DNA from: Fulvia fulva
Lineage: Eukaryota; Ascomycota; Dothideomycetes; Mycosphaerellales; Mycosphaerellaceae
DNA length: 64,000 nt
Reading direction: 5' to 3'
Assembly: GCF_020509005.1 (NCBI RefSeq)
Contig: NC_063012.1
Location: 7,564,001 to 7,628,000 of the forward strand
Part shown: piece after piece, positions 22,782 to 32,909 of the stretch
Layout of the letters: each line of letters opens with the position of its first letter
Position numbering within the stretch: position 1 is the stretch's first letter
Notes under the pieces: generated by a model
What the model was told of the DNA's origin: nothing
What the model saw: only the letters and a program-made list of their open reading frames with translations
Databases searched by the model: none
Translations under genes and position numbers: made by a program

Positions 22782-24521
22782 ATGACCCAGCTCCGCATTT
22801 TTGCACGGTTTCGGTCCAGCAGTGGCGCGTTGGCGCTCCGACACCACTTTAGGCCACATCTTGCTACACCGGTACTCGTACAGAAGAGATATCAAGGCTT
22901 ACCTATCGGGCCTCAGCTACCTGCCCAGCAAGATGAACCTGACGACGACCCCAACAAGGGAGGCAAGAATGGCGGCAAAGATGGCCAAGAAAGCTTTAGT
23001 TGGGGACCAACACTCTTCAAGATGTTCGAGGCCGCGTTGACGACCTTCGCATCAGTCGCCATTCTTGGAGCTGTAGGGTTTGGCTATACGCGCTACTACA
23101 AACATCACGTACTTCAGAAGATGCACAATGCGTTCGAGCCTGGAGATCCCGTGCTCGATATTGCTGCCACTAACAAGCAAGGCAATGCATTCGGCGGAAC
23201 TGATCTCCTTGACGAGAATAAGCAGCGTGAGCATTGGGTACGTCGCGACGAGCAAGACTTGATTGACGCGATCGTCGCGGGCCATGTTCGAGGACAGTAT
23301 CATCTTCTCGTGGGCGAGAAGGGTACCGGGAAATCGAGCATGCTCATCGATGCAATGGCCAAGATTGATGGCGAAGGCTGTGCCATGTTCGAGGCTCATG
23401 CCAACCCGGAGATCTTCAGAATCAGACTCGGCAAAGCGCTAGATTTCGAGTATCATGAAGACAACATCGGGTCACTCTTCTCGATCCGAGGGCCGCGTGA
23501 TGCTGGAGCCATATTGGACATTGAGCGTGCCTTCAACAAGCTTGAAAAGGTTGCGCTGGATCGTCGAAACAAAGTCGGGCGACCTCTGATATTGATCTTC
23601 AACTCTATGCACTTGCTGCGCGACGATGATGCTGGAAAGGATCTCCTGGAACTTATTCAGCAAAAAGCTGAGCAATGGGCGGCGAGTAATATGGCTACTG
23701 TCGTCTTCAACTCGGACGATTACTGGATCTATGAGCGGCTCAAGCAATATGCCACCAGGATGAATGTCATTCGCATACTTGATCTTAACAAGGACCGTTC
23801 GATAGCAGCGCTGCGGAACTATCGCATAAGATATCGAAATGACAACCCGGAGATGCCACTTCTTGAACAAATATACGAGCGAGTCGGTGGTCGTATGTCA
23901 TATCTAAGCAGAGTGGCAAAAGCGCCTGACATGATCAAGACCGCAGACGATATCTGCCGCATGGAGAAGACCTGGTTCCTCAACCAGTGTTGGATTCTTG
24001 GTGAAGACATGGACGACGATGTCATGGATCAACAGAAGTATGCTTCTGCTGCAATGGTCTTGGCCAAAGCTCTTGTAGATCAAGAGAAGGAAATGGAGAA
24101 GACCTATGATCCTGACCATGGTCACATTCTGCCAGAGATCCCTCTCCACAAAGCACGAGAAGTGATGACCAGAGCGGATTTCGTCCAGAGTTATGATGCT
24201 ATCAACATCTTTGCAATCGACAGCAAAGCAATGGTGCGTGCAGATTCTGTTCCCATGATGAACGCCTTTCGCGAGATCTGCGCCGAGGAAGGGTTCGACG
24301 AGTTCTTGGAGGCCACCCTTGACCGCATCAGTGCTATCGAATCGCTTGGCCGTACCAGAGAACTGACAATCAAGGATCTCTGGAACCAAGGCAAATATCG
24401 CGTCAGAATACAGAACGCGAGCGGCATGGAAAGTGGAGGGTTAACATTCGAGGTCGAGAAGCCTGATGATGACGATAAGGAAGATGAGGGCGCAGGCGAC
24501 GAGAAGGAGGACGACAATTAG
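22782..24521 (+). CDS. Mitochondrial membrane P-loop NTPase (AAA/STAND-like)
   Basis: Intronless, 579 residues. The N-terminus is rich in Arg, Ser and Ala and lacks acidic residues for about 35 residues (TQLRIFARFRSSSG), typical of a mitochondrial presequence. A Gly/Lys/Asp-rich spacer leads to one membrane segment (about 80-103, FASVAILGAVGFGYTRYY). The ATPase core has a Walker A motif GEKGTGKSS (about 176-184), a hydrophobic Walker-B-like strand (RPLILIFNSMHLL, near 267) and a sensor-like strand (MATVVFNSDD). The C-terminal third is helical and ends in an acidic tail. This looks like the fungal single-span mitochondrial ATPases of the archaeal-ATPase/Orc-like type. The acidic residue of Walker B is not obvious. 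Role unknown; organelle inference fairly good. Confidence 0.78.
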   Translation: MTQLRIFARFRSSSGALALRHHFRPHLATPVLVQKRYQGLPIGPQLPAQQDEPDDDPNKGGKNGGKDGQESFSWGPTLFKMFEAALTTFASVAILGAVGFGYTRYYKHHVLQKMHNAFEPGDPVLDIAATNKQGNAFGGTDLLDENKQREHWVRRDEQDLIDAIVAGHVRGQYHLLVGEKGTGKSSMLIDAMAKIDGEGCAMFEAHANPEIFRIRLGKALDFEYHEDNIGSLFSIRGPRDAGAILDIERAFNKLEKVALDRRNKVGRPLILIFNSMHLLRDDDAGKDLLELIQQKAEQWAASNMATVVFNSDDYWIYERLKQYATRMNVIRILDLNKDRSIAALRNYRIRYRNDNPEMPLLEQIYERVGGRMSYLSRVAKAPDMIKTADDICRMEKTWFLNQCWILGEDMDDDVMDQQKYASAAMVLAKALVDQEKEMEKTYDPDHGHILPEIPLHKAREVMTRADFVQSYDAINIFAIDSKAMVRADSVPMMNAFREICAEEGFDEFLEATLDRISAIESLGRTRELTIKDLWNQGKYRVRIQNASGMESGGLTFEVEKPDDDDKEDEGAGDEKEDDN

Positions 24522-24779
24522 ATTGCTATTTCTATGATACCCAACCTTGCAGGCCTTGTGCCCCCAGCATGAGCTTCCCGCTTTAATGGCCAGCAAGCTC
24601 CAGTATTGTCGGAGCACATCGGCGCCGATCCCGGCTACAGCAGCCGAGCTTTGATTGTGAGCTCTCCAGTCATTCATTCAGCATGCTTATATCTTCCTAG
24701 AAAGACATTGAACTCTCCTGTAAAACAAAATCTCCCGCCAAGGCGAATCAAGCCACAAGCCATCGCATCTGGCCTCACA

Positions 24780-25667
24780 ATGGCAGCCACCAAGCCGACC
24801 AGGGATGGAATGGTCTTCAAGACAGTAGGCAAGCTTGACATCACTTTTGATCTCTATGTCCAAGATAACGGCGAGAATATACCCATCCTCCTCTGGTTCC
24901 ACGGTGGAGGTCTTATCCAAGGCCACCGCAGTTCATTAGCGCCACATATGCGTAATGCCGTCAAGAAGCACAACTTGGCCGTCATCTCAGCCGACTACCG
25001 CCTGGCCCCTCAAGCCACAGTGCAAGAAATCCTCGAAGATGTCCAGGACTGCGTCGAGTTCATTCGGGAAAAACTCTCTGGCCAAGTTGGGGAGGGTGTG
25101 TTGGACACCACCCGAATCGCAGTCTCGGGGAGCTCGGCAGGCGGCTACCTCGCTCTTCTCGCAGGACTATATGTGGAGCCTAAGCCCAATGTTATCGCGC
25201 CTATATACCCCATCACCGACCCCTTGGGTACATTCTTCACCAACCCACAACCGCCAGCCATGGGACGGCCTTTCGTCGAGCGGGACGAAGTCGCGGAGTT
25301 CCTGGACCCGAAAGCACCACAAGTCGCAAGTAACGACAGTAACAGCGCGAGAAGCAAGATGTACATCCGTATGATGCATGATGCGAACTTGGCGAAGCTG
25401 TGGAGTGTGCCAGAGGGCAAGGAGGCGGATAAGTGGAGGCTGAGTAGGCAGGTCTACGGAAGGGGGACACCACCAGCGTATGTCCTGCATGGTGATGGTG
25501 ATACTGCTGTGGGGGTGGAACAGGGTGATGAGGTGGTTGGTGCTATGTTGGGTTGTGGGATTGAGGTCGTGTATGAACGGCCTCATGGGAAGGATCATTT
25601 TTTGGACGCTGGGGAGGACTATGAAAACGAGGCATTCTATCAGTTCTTGCTGAAGCATCTGAAATGA
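24780..25667 (+). CDS. Alpha/beta hydrolase (hormone-sensitive-lipase-type esterase)
   Basis: Intronless esterase of 295 residues. The frame is open further upstream but the first ATG is at 24780 (MAATKPTRDGMVF). The oxyanion motif HGGG is at about residues 41-44 (LLWFHGGGLIQGH), followed by the family DYRLAPQ motif. The nucleophile elbow is GSSAGG (Ser near 118). An Asp in HGDGDTAVGVEQGDEV (about 240) and a His in PHGKDHFLD complete the triad. This pattern defines the HSL/GDXG group of esterases and deacetylases. No signal peptide, so cytosolic. Substrate cannot be told. Confidence 0.88.
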   Translation: MAATKPTRDGMVFKTVGKLDITFDLYVQDNGENIPILLWFHGGGLIQGHRSSLAPHMRNAVKKHNLAVISADYRLAPQATVQEILEDVQDCVEFIREKLSGQVGEGVLDTTRIAVSGSSAGGYLALLAGLYVEPKPNVIAPIYPITDPLGTFFTNPQPPAMGRPFVERDEVAEFLDPKAPQVASNDSNSARSKMYIRMMHDANLAKLWSVPEGKEADKWRLSRQVYGRGTPPAYVLHGDGDTAVGVEQGDEVVGAMLGCGIEVVYERPHGKDHFLDAGEDYENEAFYQFLLKHLK

Positions 25668-26377
25668 CTGGTCAGACCTCATCTATAGCCTTTTGTCAGG
25701 GCGTTTGTGCTCCGAAGCAACGACGCTCGGTCTGGCGTCCTGACAAGCACTACAGAGCATAGTTCCAGCTACATACTTACCCAGCTACAATGATACAAGG
25801 ACATCCAGCTGAACACGCGGTTATGTTCCCGTTCCAGAGATGCAGAGCCTAGGAAATTACTGCAAACCATCCTACCCGGCGCGAACCTCAAACTGGACTT
25901 CAAATTCAACCATGACCTCAACTTCCACCTGCTTCCTCAACACGCCCAATCCATGAACATCTTTCCCCAACTTCCGCGCAGATGTCATCGGTCACCGAGG
26001 TATCACAAACTCTCGAGCATATTCGATGTGGAAACGAGCTACATCGGGATCGTTATATTGATGTTCAGATTGTGGCTGTGGATGCAGAGGGTAGGGAAGA
26101 GGGTGACCTTTTGGTGGAGATTAAGGGGAAACTGGAAGGGATGAGGAGCGAGAGTATGTTGGTTTCCATGTGGAGGTGGTGTGGTGCTACAGCCTTGAGG
26201 GGTTTGCATGGCGTAGAGTGGATACTTATGTTCGGAGGGGTCGATGGGATGGGTCGCATGCCCAGCATAACGAGCCCTCAACGTGAGCGAAAGTCGACGA
26301 TGGTGAGAAGGATGGAGAATACTGAACGTCAAAGCAATTGGTATTCGCTCGCTGTAAAATGCTACACAGTTAACCAC
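25668..26377. other. Intergenic, 0.7 kb
   Basis: Downstream of the hydrolase and of the minus-strand PAN-like gene. Frames around 25950-26350 are open on both strands with natural-looking stretches, but the strands contradict each other and I cannot build a gene. Confidence 0.4.
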
Positions 26378-27252
26378 TCAAAGGTCCACCCGGCGCAGCT
26401 TTCCATTCGCCTGGCCACTCCATGTGTAACCACATTTATCGTTGCCAACTTGATACCCATCGCTTCCATCCATGTCGTCAGTCATGGGAGCCGAGAGGAT
26501 GAAGTTGGGGTGCTGGTCTTGAGAGCTGCAGGTAGCGCCCTCGTGCGAAAGCAAGAAGCAGCTCCTGAACTGCTTGCGGAAGATGAAGGTCTCGCATGTA
26601 GGCAGACGCTGGCAAGCATTGCAGCACTCTGTAGCTGTAGAAGCCCCATCGGCGATCTTGGTAAAATCCGATGCAACTCCGGGTCCGTTGTTTGCGATGT
26701 TCACGGCGTAGAACCGATCGCCCCCGCTGCGGAGCGTGGAGCCAAAGATGTTGCGGTCGTTGCAGGCGTTGAAAACGGTGGGGCCTGGAATGATATTCGT
26801 GGTGGTAGTCGAGGCTACTGCTGTTGAGGTCTGTATGAAGGTCGTGGTGGTCTGGACGGAGCTGATCGATGTCTCGGTGATCGTCTCAGATGCGTTGTCA
26901 GGGATAATGGTGGTCTCCATCGTCAGTGTTTGCACCTTGACGGTGGTTCTGGACCAGTATGCCATTGTCTTTGTGGCTTGCTTCAGGGTGGTGTACGATG
27001 TGTACGTGTTGGTGTTGGGCATAGTCCTTGTGCCTAAGCAATGAAGGTCAGTTGCTGATGATCAGGTGTGAGTGAATGCACAAGCATGTTGATGCACTTA
27101 CAAACGACATTGTTCGGTCGGCTTTGAGCCACAATACCTTGCGCTCCCTTCAGCACAGCTCTCTTGTTCGGGCTGTGAGGGTGTACAATCTCTCGGCGGG
27201 CGACCGAGCCTCTATTCAGTCCTGAAACTGGCCAAGAATGCCACATTAGCAT
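26378..27252 (-). CDS. Secreted or surface protein with Thr/Ser-rich region and PAN/Apple-like domain
   Basis: Two exons, 27252-27102 and 27033-26378, joined by a 68-nt intron (GTAAGT donor, CTTAG acceptor) that rebuilds a Cys codon; 268 residues in this model. A middle region (about 55-125) is Thr/Ser-rich, likely O-glycosylated. The C-terminal half is Cys-rich: TATECCNACQRLPTCETF and CFLLSHEGATC, the pattern of PAN/Apple-like domains of fungal surface proteins. The chosen ATG (27252) gives no signal peptide, so a further 5' exon is likely, perhaps joined at the CCAG near 27234. Exon 1 overlaps the open frame of the divergent plus-strand gene. Function unknown; carbohydrate or protein binding is a guess. 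Confidence 0.65.
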
Positions 27253-27278
27253 GGGCCGGCTCAAGTAACACTAACACC

Positions 27279-29311
27279 AGTAACGATGTATTCAAGCGCG
27301 ACGCCGCTACTGTGCTTTCTCAAGCAGACTTCAGTTTCCGCTACCCAACGGTGCCGCTGGACCATTCAAACTTCGTGTCTGATATTGCTTGCTCAGGCGG
27401 GAAGCTCACTGGCAAGCTTTCCGAAAAGGCCTACACGTACGCCAAGAAGCAGTGGACAGGAGCCGGCCAAGTGGTCTTTATTACCTCTGTGGACGGTTGC
27501 GGCCGTGATGCTGAGAATGACTACTTTCTGGCCAAGACTATCGCGTTCTCCGACAAGGCGAAGACTTTCACTGCCCAGGGCTCAGACGCCGGGTACAAGG
27601 ATGTTGGTGTCCGCTTCAAGCTGTCCTGGGGTGACATTGGTGCATTGCCGCTCAAGCGAGCCTTGAACAAAAGAGAGGTAAGGTCCAGATCGAGTCTCCG
27701 TCACGTCCATGAACACTGTGCTAATCGTCCTCCTTTGTAGATGTTTGAACCTCACCCCTACATGAGCGAGGCACTTTGGATGTCAGCTTCGAGTTCAGTC
27801 AGTATCTGGACAGATACCTCGGCGTAGCCTGTGATGCGCCATGGGACCACGCCGTACAACTTGCAAAGTTCGGCAAGGAAGATAAGGCTTGGCAGAAAGG
27901 CGAGCTGAAGAAGCCTACGTCCAAGATTACAGGCCCTGGAGCTTCGAAGGGCAAAATGACCGGCGGCGTAGACTACGGTATGGGGCTCTACTGTGTCGAA
28001 TGTGGTTTCGGCGGTGGCGCGACCATCTACGGAACAATGGATGTGAGCATCCTCTCCTTTAGCGTGGATACGCTCGAGGCAGGCTTCAACATGCATCTTA
28101 TCGTTGGACTCAATCTTGGTATGGAGGCGTGTGTCCAGTATGAGAAGATTTACACCAAGGAATTGGCCCGCATCAACCTGGCTGGATGGAAGATTCCCCT
28201 TCTTGCCGACATTGGACCCTTCATCAGTCTAAGTGCTCAGGCTGGCATGAAGGTGAAGGCGACAGGCTCACTATTAGTTGTTTCGCAGAAAAAGGTGAGG
28301 ACCCTCTCTAGATCTGCATATTGTAGTGGCTTATATATCCAACTCTATTGATTGGTGCTAATGTTGCATGGGATAACGTCCAGGTGAACCTCAACTTCCT
28401 CGACTCAAGCCGAAGCTATAGCAGAGGCTGGACGCCCAGGTTCGTCCCACGGGCCGAAGTCCAGGGGCAACTAAGCGCCGAAGCATCTCTCGGTCTTCCT
28501 CTGAAGATGGGACTCGGAGTTAAACATTCTCTCCGGTGTCTGGGAAGCTGACGCCTCCATCGTGGATACGCCACAGATGGTCGCCGAAGGCAAATTCGTC
28601 ACCTCGGCCGCCATCAGCAAAGACGGCAAAGCTGTACCCGACTTCAACGGCGGCTGCTATGGCATCGCCTGGAACATCCACTTCGAGAACACTCTGCAAG
28701 CTGTGTTCCAAGGGGAATATATCGGCTCCAAGGTCTTTGATCTCATCAAGCCCTATGAGAGCGACCCCATCGCACAGGGATGCATCGGATACCAGGATTC
28801 GGGCATCGATGATGGTCTTCCAAAAGTCGAGCCCAAGGATCAAGGACAGGGCACAGGTCTGGGAGGCAATGGCTTGAATAGCGGCGGCTCCGGTCTCTCA
28901 GGCGGAGGTTCCAGCGGTAGCAAAGGTGCAGCAAAAGGAGCAACAACAACAAGTGCAGCACCGGTTCCAACAGGAGTCCTAGGGAGCCCTCGACCGAAGT
29001 GCACACCAGGTCAAGTGCTCGATAACCCCTCGAAACCAGGCAGTGCGATATGTTCGAGGTACGTCACCTCGTCTGAGCTGGCTTGGAGCAACCGGCCGAA
29101 GATCTACCAAGACTACGACTCGCCAAGTGCGGCTGCATGCGGTGCGGATTGCTTGGGCGTGAAAGGCTGCGTTGCCTACGGTTATACCAGTAAGGGAAAA
29201 TGCGCACTATTGAACAAGTTAACAAGGGAGATTGCAACGGTCGGGTCGAGAGGTTCACCCGATTGGCAGTTCTGGGATGCGTCTTGCATCAAGATTAGTA
29301 CTTGTCCATAG
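27279..29311 (+). pseudogene. Large secreted fungal protein with C-terminal PAN-like domain, frameshifted
   Basis: Resembles fungal extracellular proteins annotated with paired uncharacterised domains (DUF7029/DUF7223, from memory) plus a PAN-like tail. Introns 27678-27740 and 28295-28383 have good signals. The first block runs VFKRDAATVLSQADFSFRYP to NKRE (27677). After intron 1 the frame reads MFEPHPYMSE and shifts by one at GG 27770-27771, then continues TLDVSFEFSQYLDRYLGVAC. After intron 2 it runs to KMGLGV and shifts again at AAA 28522-28524, resuming ILSGVWEADASIVDTPQ and running to TAG after KISTCP. Both shifts are one-base changes in short homopolymers. A Gly/Ser-rich linker (28860-28960) precedes the Cys-containing C-terminal domain. 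No ATG is found for the first exon. Pseudogene or base-calling errors; the domain order is clear. Confidence 0.7.
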
Positions 29312-29663
29312 CATAGCGTAGCATGTATTTGACGGCCTGAAATGATGAGCGTGTGCCTGTTCAATACTACCTTTCCGATGGCTGCGCTTCGTCAACACCG
29401 ACAAAATCAACGATGCGACGTTGAACGAGCAGGCCCCAGCAATATGTAGTACGCCTCGCCGCCTCATTGGTACAGCTGAGCTCGAGGCGGTGGCCGCTTG
29501 CTGCAAGCATCGTGGTCCTCTGATAGACATGCTGCACCTGTTTCGACGACAACTTATGAACAGCCGGTCAGCGCCTCTACGCTCAGCAGTACGTCCCAAG
29601 ACATCTTGCATCAGCGGCCGACGATCATCTCGAAGCTCCAGCTCCAGCTCCTGTCTCAGAACT
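29312..29663. other. Intergenic, convergent 3' regions
   Basis: Between the ends of the PAN-type gene and the Nudix gene. Nothing else seen. Confidence 0.5.
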
Positions 29664-30362
29664 TCATCTTCCATCCTCCATCTTGATCTTCAACTGTATT
29701 GCCTCCCACCCTCTCTTCACAACATCAGCCATAAGGCTCCCCTTCAACTTCGTCACAGCCTCCTCAACAGGCACAAGCTCACTGGCATAAAGCGCCTCTT
29801 CTTCATCCACACCAGTACCCTCGTGTCTAACAGGCTCATAGACCCTCCTCTTTCCCTCTTCATCCACCACACTCTCCATTTCAATCCTCTCCCTGATCGT
29901 CAAATCCACAGGAAACGGCGGCGGAGGCTTGTATCCACTCCTGGAATCTCCCTCCGCCCACAGCTCAACATCAACAGGAACAGTTTCGCCCACGAACCAA
30001 AACAACAAATACTGCCTCTTACTACCCGCCCTCAGCGGCACCATCTGCGTCCAAAGCGGCTCTTTTACGAATGCTCGTTCTTTCTCGCTTGCTTCCTCAT
30101 CCTCAGTCTGCCCATGCTCGATCGGTAACGCCAGCACTCGATTCCTGTAGCCACTTTCTTCGTATCCTTCCCGCTCTGCTGCGTTCAAGATGTCTTCGTG
30201 GACATTCTTCCTTCCCTTGGGCAGGAAATGGTATTTGTCGCGGGTGTGGTAGCAGAGAACTACGCGAGCAGTCGCGAGGTGGAAGATGGCGATGCCGCCG
30301 GAGATGGTGAGGTTCTCGGAGGAGATGTTGGCGGTTGCTGGTGGGGTGGATCGCGGTGGCAT
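29664..30362 (-). CDS. Nudix hydrolase
   Basis: Intronless, 232 residues, ATG at 30362. The Nudix box G-x5-E-x7-R-E-x2-E-E-x-G is present at about residues 50-72 (GRKNVHEDILNAAEREGYEE then SGY), with the metal-binding EE pair intact. The preceding strands (GGIAIFHLATARVVLCYH, FLPKG) fit the fold. A hydrophobic strand RQYLLFWFVG follows. Nudix enzymes hydrolyse nucleoside diphosphates linked to other groups; the substrate cannot be inferred. No targeting signal, so probably cytosolic. Confidence 0.88.
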   Translation of the reverse strand: MPPRSTPPATANISSENLTISGGIAIFHLATARVVLCYHTRDKYHFLPKGRKNVHEDILNAAEREGYEESGYRNRVLALPIEHGQTEDEEASEKERAFVKEPLWTQMVPLRAGSKRQYLLFWFVGETVPVDVELWAEGDSRSGYKPPPPFPVDLTIRERIEMESVVDEEGKRRVYEPVRHEGTGVDEEEALYASELVPVEEAVTKLKGSLMADVVKRGWEAIQLKIKMEDGR

Positions 30363-30698
30363 TATGGTGGTGGTATTACGTCGGGAGGCATTGTTAGAGG
30401 AGGTGTGAGAGGCTGAGTGCAGAAATATGGAAAAGAGTAGTGAATGCTGCAGATAATGTCGATGAGAAGTGGGAGGTCCAAGATGTGATCAACACCCCAC
30501 TTGCAGGCATCGGAAAGAGCTCCGTTGTTCGTGAAAGCCAAAGCGCGATCTACAAGGGGCGTGAAGGCAGTTGATAGTAGACGAATACAATGTGGAAAGA
30601 TCCTGTGAGCTTCAGTCTGTCTATTGATTTGGGGTATCATCGTTCATTCGTATTGTCGCATACATGTTGTGTTCTCAGAACAACGGTTTGACTCGTGA
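30363..30698. other. Intergenic
   Basis: Upstream of the Nudix gene and downstream of the NIPA-type gene. No supported feature. Confidence 0.45.
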
Positions 30699-32321
30699 TT
30701 AGGCAGGTCCGCCAGATCTGTCGTGCCTGCTACTCGAAGGCGATGGCGGTCCTTCTCCATCTTCGTCCTTTCGCTTAGAGGACCACCAGCCACCTTTTAA
30801 TAGGTCTGAGAACAGTGCGCTGCTAGGATGCGAACTCTTTCTCCTCTGACGCGAGTTGCGTCGATTTGCTGGCATCGTACTCGATCGTGATATGACTTCG
30901 AGACCAAGAGCTTGCTCCTCATCACTCGGCTGGAGAGCTTTGCCCGAAGTAGATCGCCTTCGTCTTCGCTGACGTTGATGTTCGCTAGTTTCAGGTCTTG
31001 GTGTATCTGAGACTGACGAGCTTGGACGATCGAAAGTCCCATAACGATCATCTGAATCGCCAAGCGCTGACCAGATCGCCTTGACTTCCTTGAGCGTGGC
31101 TGCACGATGCCGACGCTTGGTAGTGTGGACATGAGTGTGTCCGGGAACATAGTTGGGAACTTTGTTCGTTGTTGAGTGACTTCGCTGAAGTGACTTCCTG
31201 ATAAGGTTGGTGTGCTCATCGATCTCCCTCTCAGATTCCAGCTCGTCGTCCGTGTGCAGTGATTCCGAATCGTTCGTGTCCGTGTCTGGGTCTTCCACGA
31301 ATCCCATGCCAGGAGCGAGTATGGTCTGCGGTATTTCGTTCTTCGCGTGTGGGTGTTCTTCGTTGTGATCATCTTGTAGTCGCCAGCTCAGCGCAAGTAC
31401 GCCGGCCAGTAACAGTACAGTGCCGAGAGCGATCAGTCCAGCTGACAGAGATGGCAGCTTGTTCATCTGCTGGAAATAGATGAGGCCATCCAGAATGGCG
31501 ACAATATTGTAGATGCAAAATACAAAAGGATAGAGAATGCTCGTCGAAATGAGCTTCAGTCCCAGGTGAAGGTAGTACAGCTGCGAAAGAGACAGTACCA
31601 GGAAAAACAGAATCAGAACCCACGGCTCCCACGATTTGAACTGATTGCTCTTATGCGAAACGCTGCGCACGATGAGCTCGACTGCACTCTTAGCTAGAAG
31701 CAGTGCGTGGGCCGAAAGAATCCCGGACACCAGGCCAAAGATCATGCCGTTTACGAGGAGGACTCTCGGACTGTCTCTCCTTGCGCCTGGTATACACTTT
31801 CGCAGGGTAAAGGTCACAACGATGGTTCCCACGGCGAACAGCAATGACAAGATGAACCAGACCAGAAAGCTAGGCTCTCCCAGCAGCACCAGAAGTTGTT
31901 TGAGCGTGTGGCTCGGCTCCGGTACAGCAGAGAAACAGCTGATCAGGACTGCGCCTGCAGCGACCAGTATTGTTCCGTATGCCGACCTCCATGTCCAAGG
32001 CTCTTTCAGAATCAAAGTCGCCAAAATGCTATTGAACACCAGTCCAGAGGCTTGCAACGTGCTCAGAAGTGGGAGTGGCAAGGCGACGATCTGTATTGTA
32101 GATCCCACGATGTTCGCGACCAGGAACAGGAACATGCCTATCTGCCATCGTCGTCGCTTGTAGGCCGGTCTGCGCTCAACATGATCCTCCTTCTCGTCCT
32201 CCAGCATGTGCGACTTGCGCTGTAGTGTCAAGCCGACCGATTGGACGCAGGTTGACAGCAAGCCCACGATGATGCCCACAGCCATGGCGGCCTTCGGGTC
32301 AATTGCAGGTAGGTCCCTCAT
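30699..32321 (-). CDS. NIPA-family magnesium transporter-like membrane protein
   Basis: Intronless, 540 residues, ATG at 32321. The first 320 residues contain about nine hydrophobic segments, starting with VGIIVGLLSTCVQSVGLTLQ and including VANIVGSTIQIVALPLPLL, AYGTILVAAGAVLI and LIALGTVLLLAGVLAL. The LPLPLLSTLQASGLVFN stretch and the whole layout match the NIPA/DMT superfamily, implicated in Mg2+ transport. The C-terminal 200 residues are hydrophilic, rich in Ser, Arg, Asp and Glu, and probably a cytosolic regulatory tail. It shares a 588-bp divergent upstream region with V-ATPase subunit E. Family firm; ion specificity inferred. Confidence 0.82.
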   Translation of the reverse strand: MRDLPAIDPKAAMAVGIIVGLLSTCVQSVGLTLQRKSHMLEDEKEDHVERRPAYKRRRWQIGMFLFLVANIVGSTIQIVALPLPLLSTLQASGLVFNSILATLILKEPWTWRSAYGTILVAAGAVLISCFSAVPEPSHTLKQLLVLLGEPSFLVWFILSLLFAVGTIVVTFTLRKCIPGARRDSPRVLLVNGMIFGLVSGILSAHALLLAKSAVELIVRSVSHKSNQFKSWEPWVLILFFLVLSLSQLYYLHLGLKLISTSILYPFVFCIYNIVAILDGLIYFQQMNKLPSLSAGLIALGTVLLLAGVLALSWRLQDDHNEEHPHAKNEIPQTILAPGMGFVEDPDTDTNDSESLHTDDELESEREIDEHTNLIRKSLQRSHSTTNKVPNYVPGHTHVHTTKRRHRAATLKEVKAIWSALGDSDDRYGTFDRPSSSVSDTPRPETSEHQRQRRRRRSTSGKALQPSDEEQALGLEVISRSSTMPANRRNSRQRRKSSHPSSALFSDLLKGGWWSSKRKDEDGEGPPSPSSSRHDRSGGPA

Positions 32322-32909
32322 GTTGTCGGCGACGGTGGATTGTTATGTTGGAGTGTGTCCCGTTCGCAGTGCGCTGTTGCTATCGTTCCATGGCAGGCAT
32401 TACGTTCGAGCTCGACGCTGGTGGACTTGGAGATTGTCCTTTGTGGTGAATGTCGCACAAACGGTCGGTCAGGTGTACAATGGATGATGGATGCAGGCAC
32501 GGTGGTGAGCGAGTGACGAAGGCTGAACCCCGGTAGTCCAGTAGTGGTGCACTGGTGGTTGTTATGACGGCGGTGGAGAGACGATCGCCTTGCCAGCGGC
32601 GAGTCCAGGTCACCTGCGATGGAAAACAACGCTAGTATCAGTTGAGCCGCAAGTGTGGCACACGTCGGGTGGCTTGGACCTTGAGACGACAACGTGCGTC
32701 AAGCTGCAGTTGCAACATTGGAGCTGTCGGTTGAACATACCATACACTCCCTGTTAATTGTACAGCTTGCGTTGAAGTGTCCCCCACCGGAAGACGACGA
32801 CATCACAGCCGGCTGAAGCTGCGCACCACCCCATACAGCCCCGACAGCTCCCAACACCAACACCACCCCCAGACAGCTGCCTCAGTAGCAGCACTTCAAC
32901 ACCGTCACC
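32322..32909. other. Divergent promoter region (NIPA-like / V-ATPase subunit E)
   Basis: A 588-bp region between two divergent genes. The 90 bases before the V-ATPase ATG are C/A-rich (CACCACCCC-type), typical of fungal leaders. Confidence 0.5.

Noticed and set aside
24606..24779. Upstream extension of the alpha/beta hydrolase
   Set aside because: That frame begins with TTG, and the added residues have no similarity to hydrolase N-termini; ATG 24780 fits better.
25950..26350. Possible RidA-like or other small gene between the hydrolase and PAN-type gene
   Set aside because: Natural-looking pieces occur on both strands, but no strand gives a consistent exon chain or a clear family motif.
29421..30128. 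A 235-codon plus-strand frame opposite the Nudix gene
   Set aside because: It is antisense to a gene with an intact Nudix box, and its product is Ser/Leu/His-rich without any domain.
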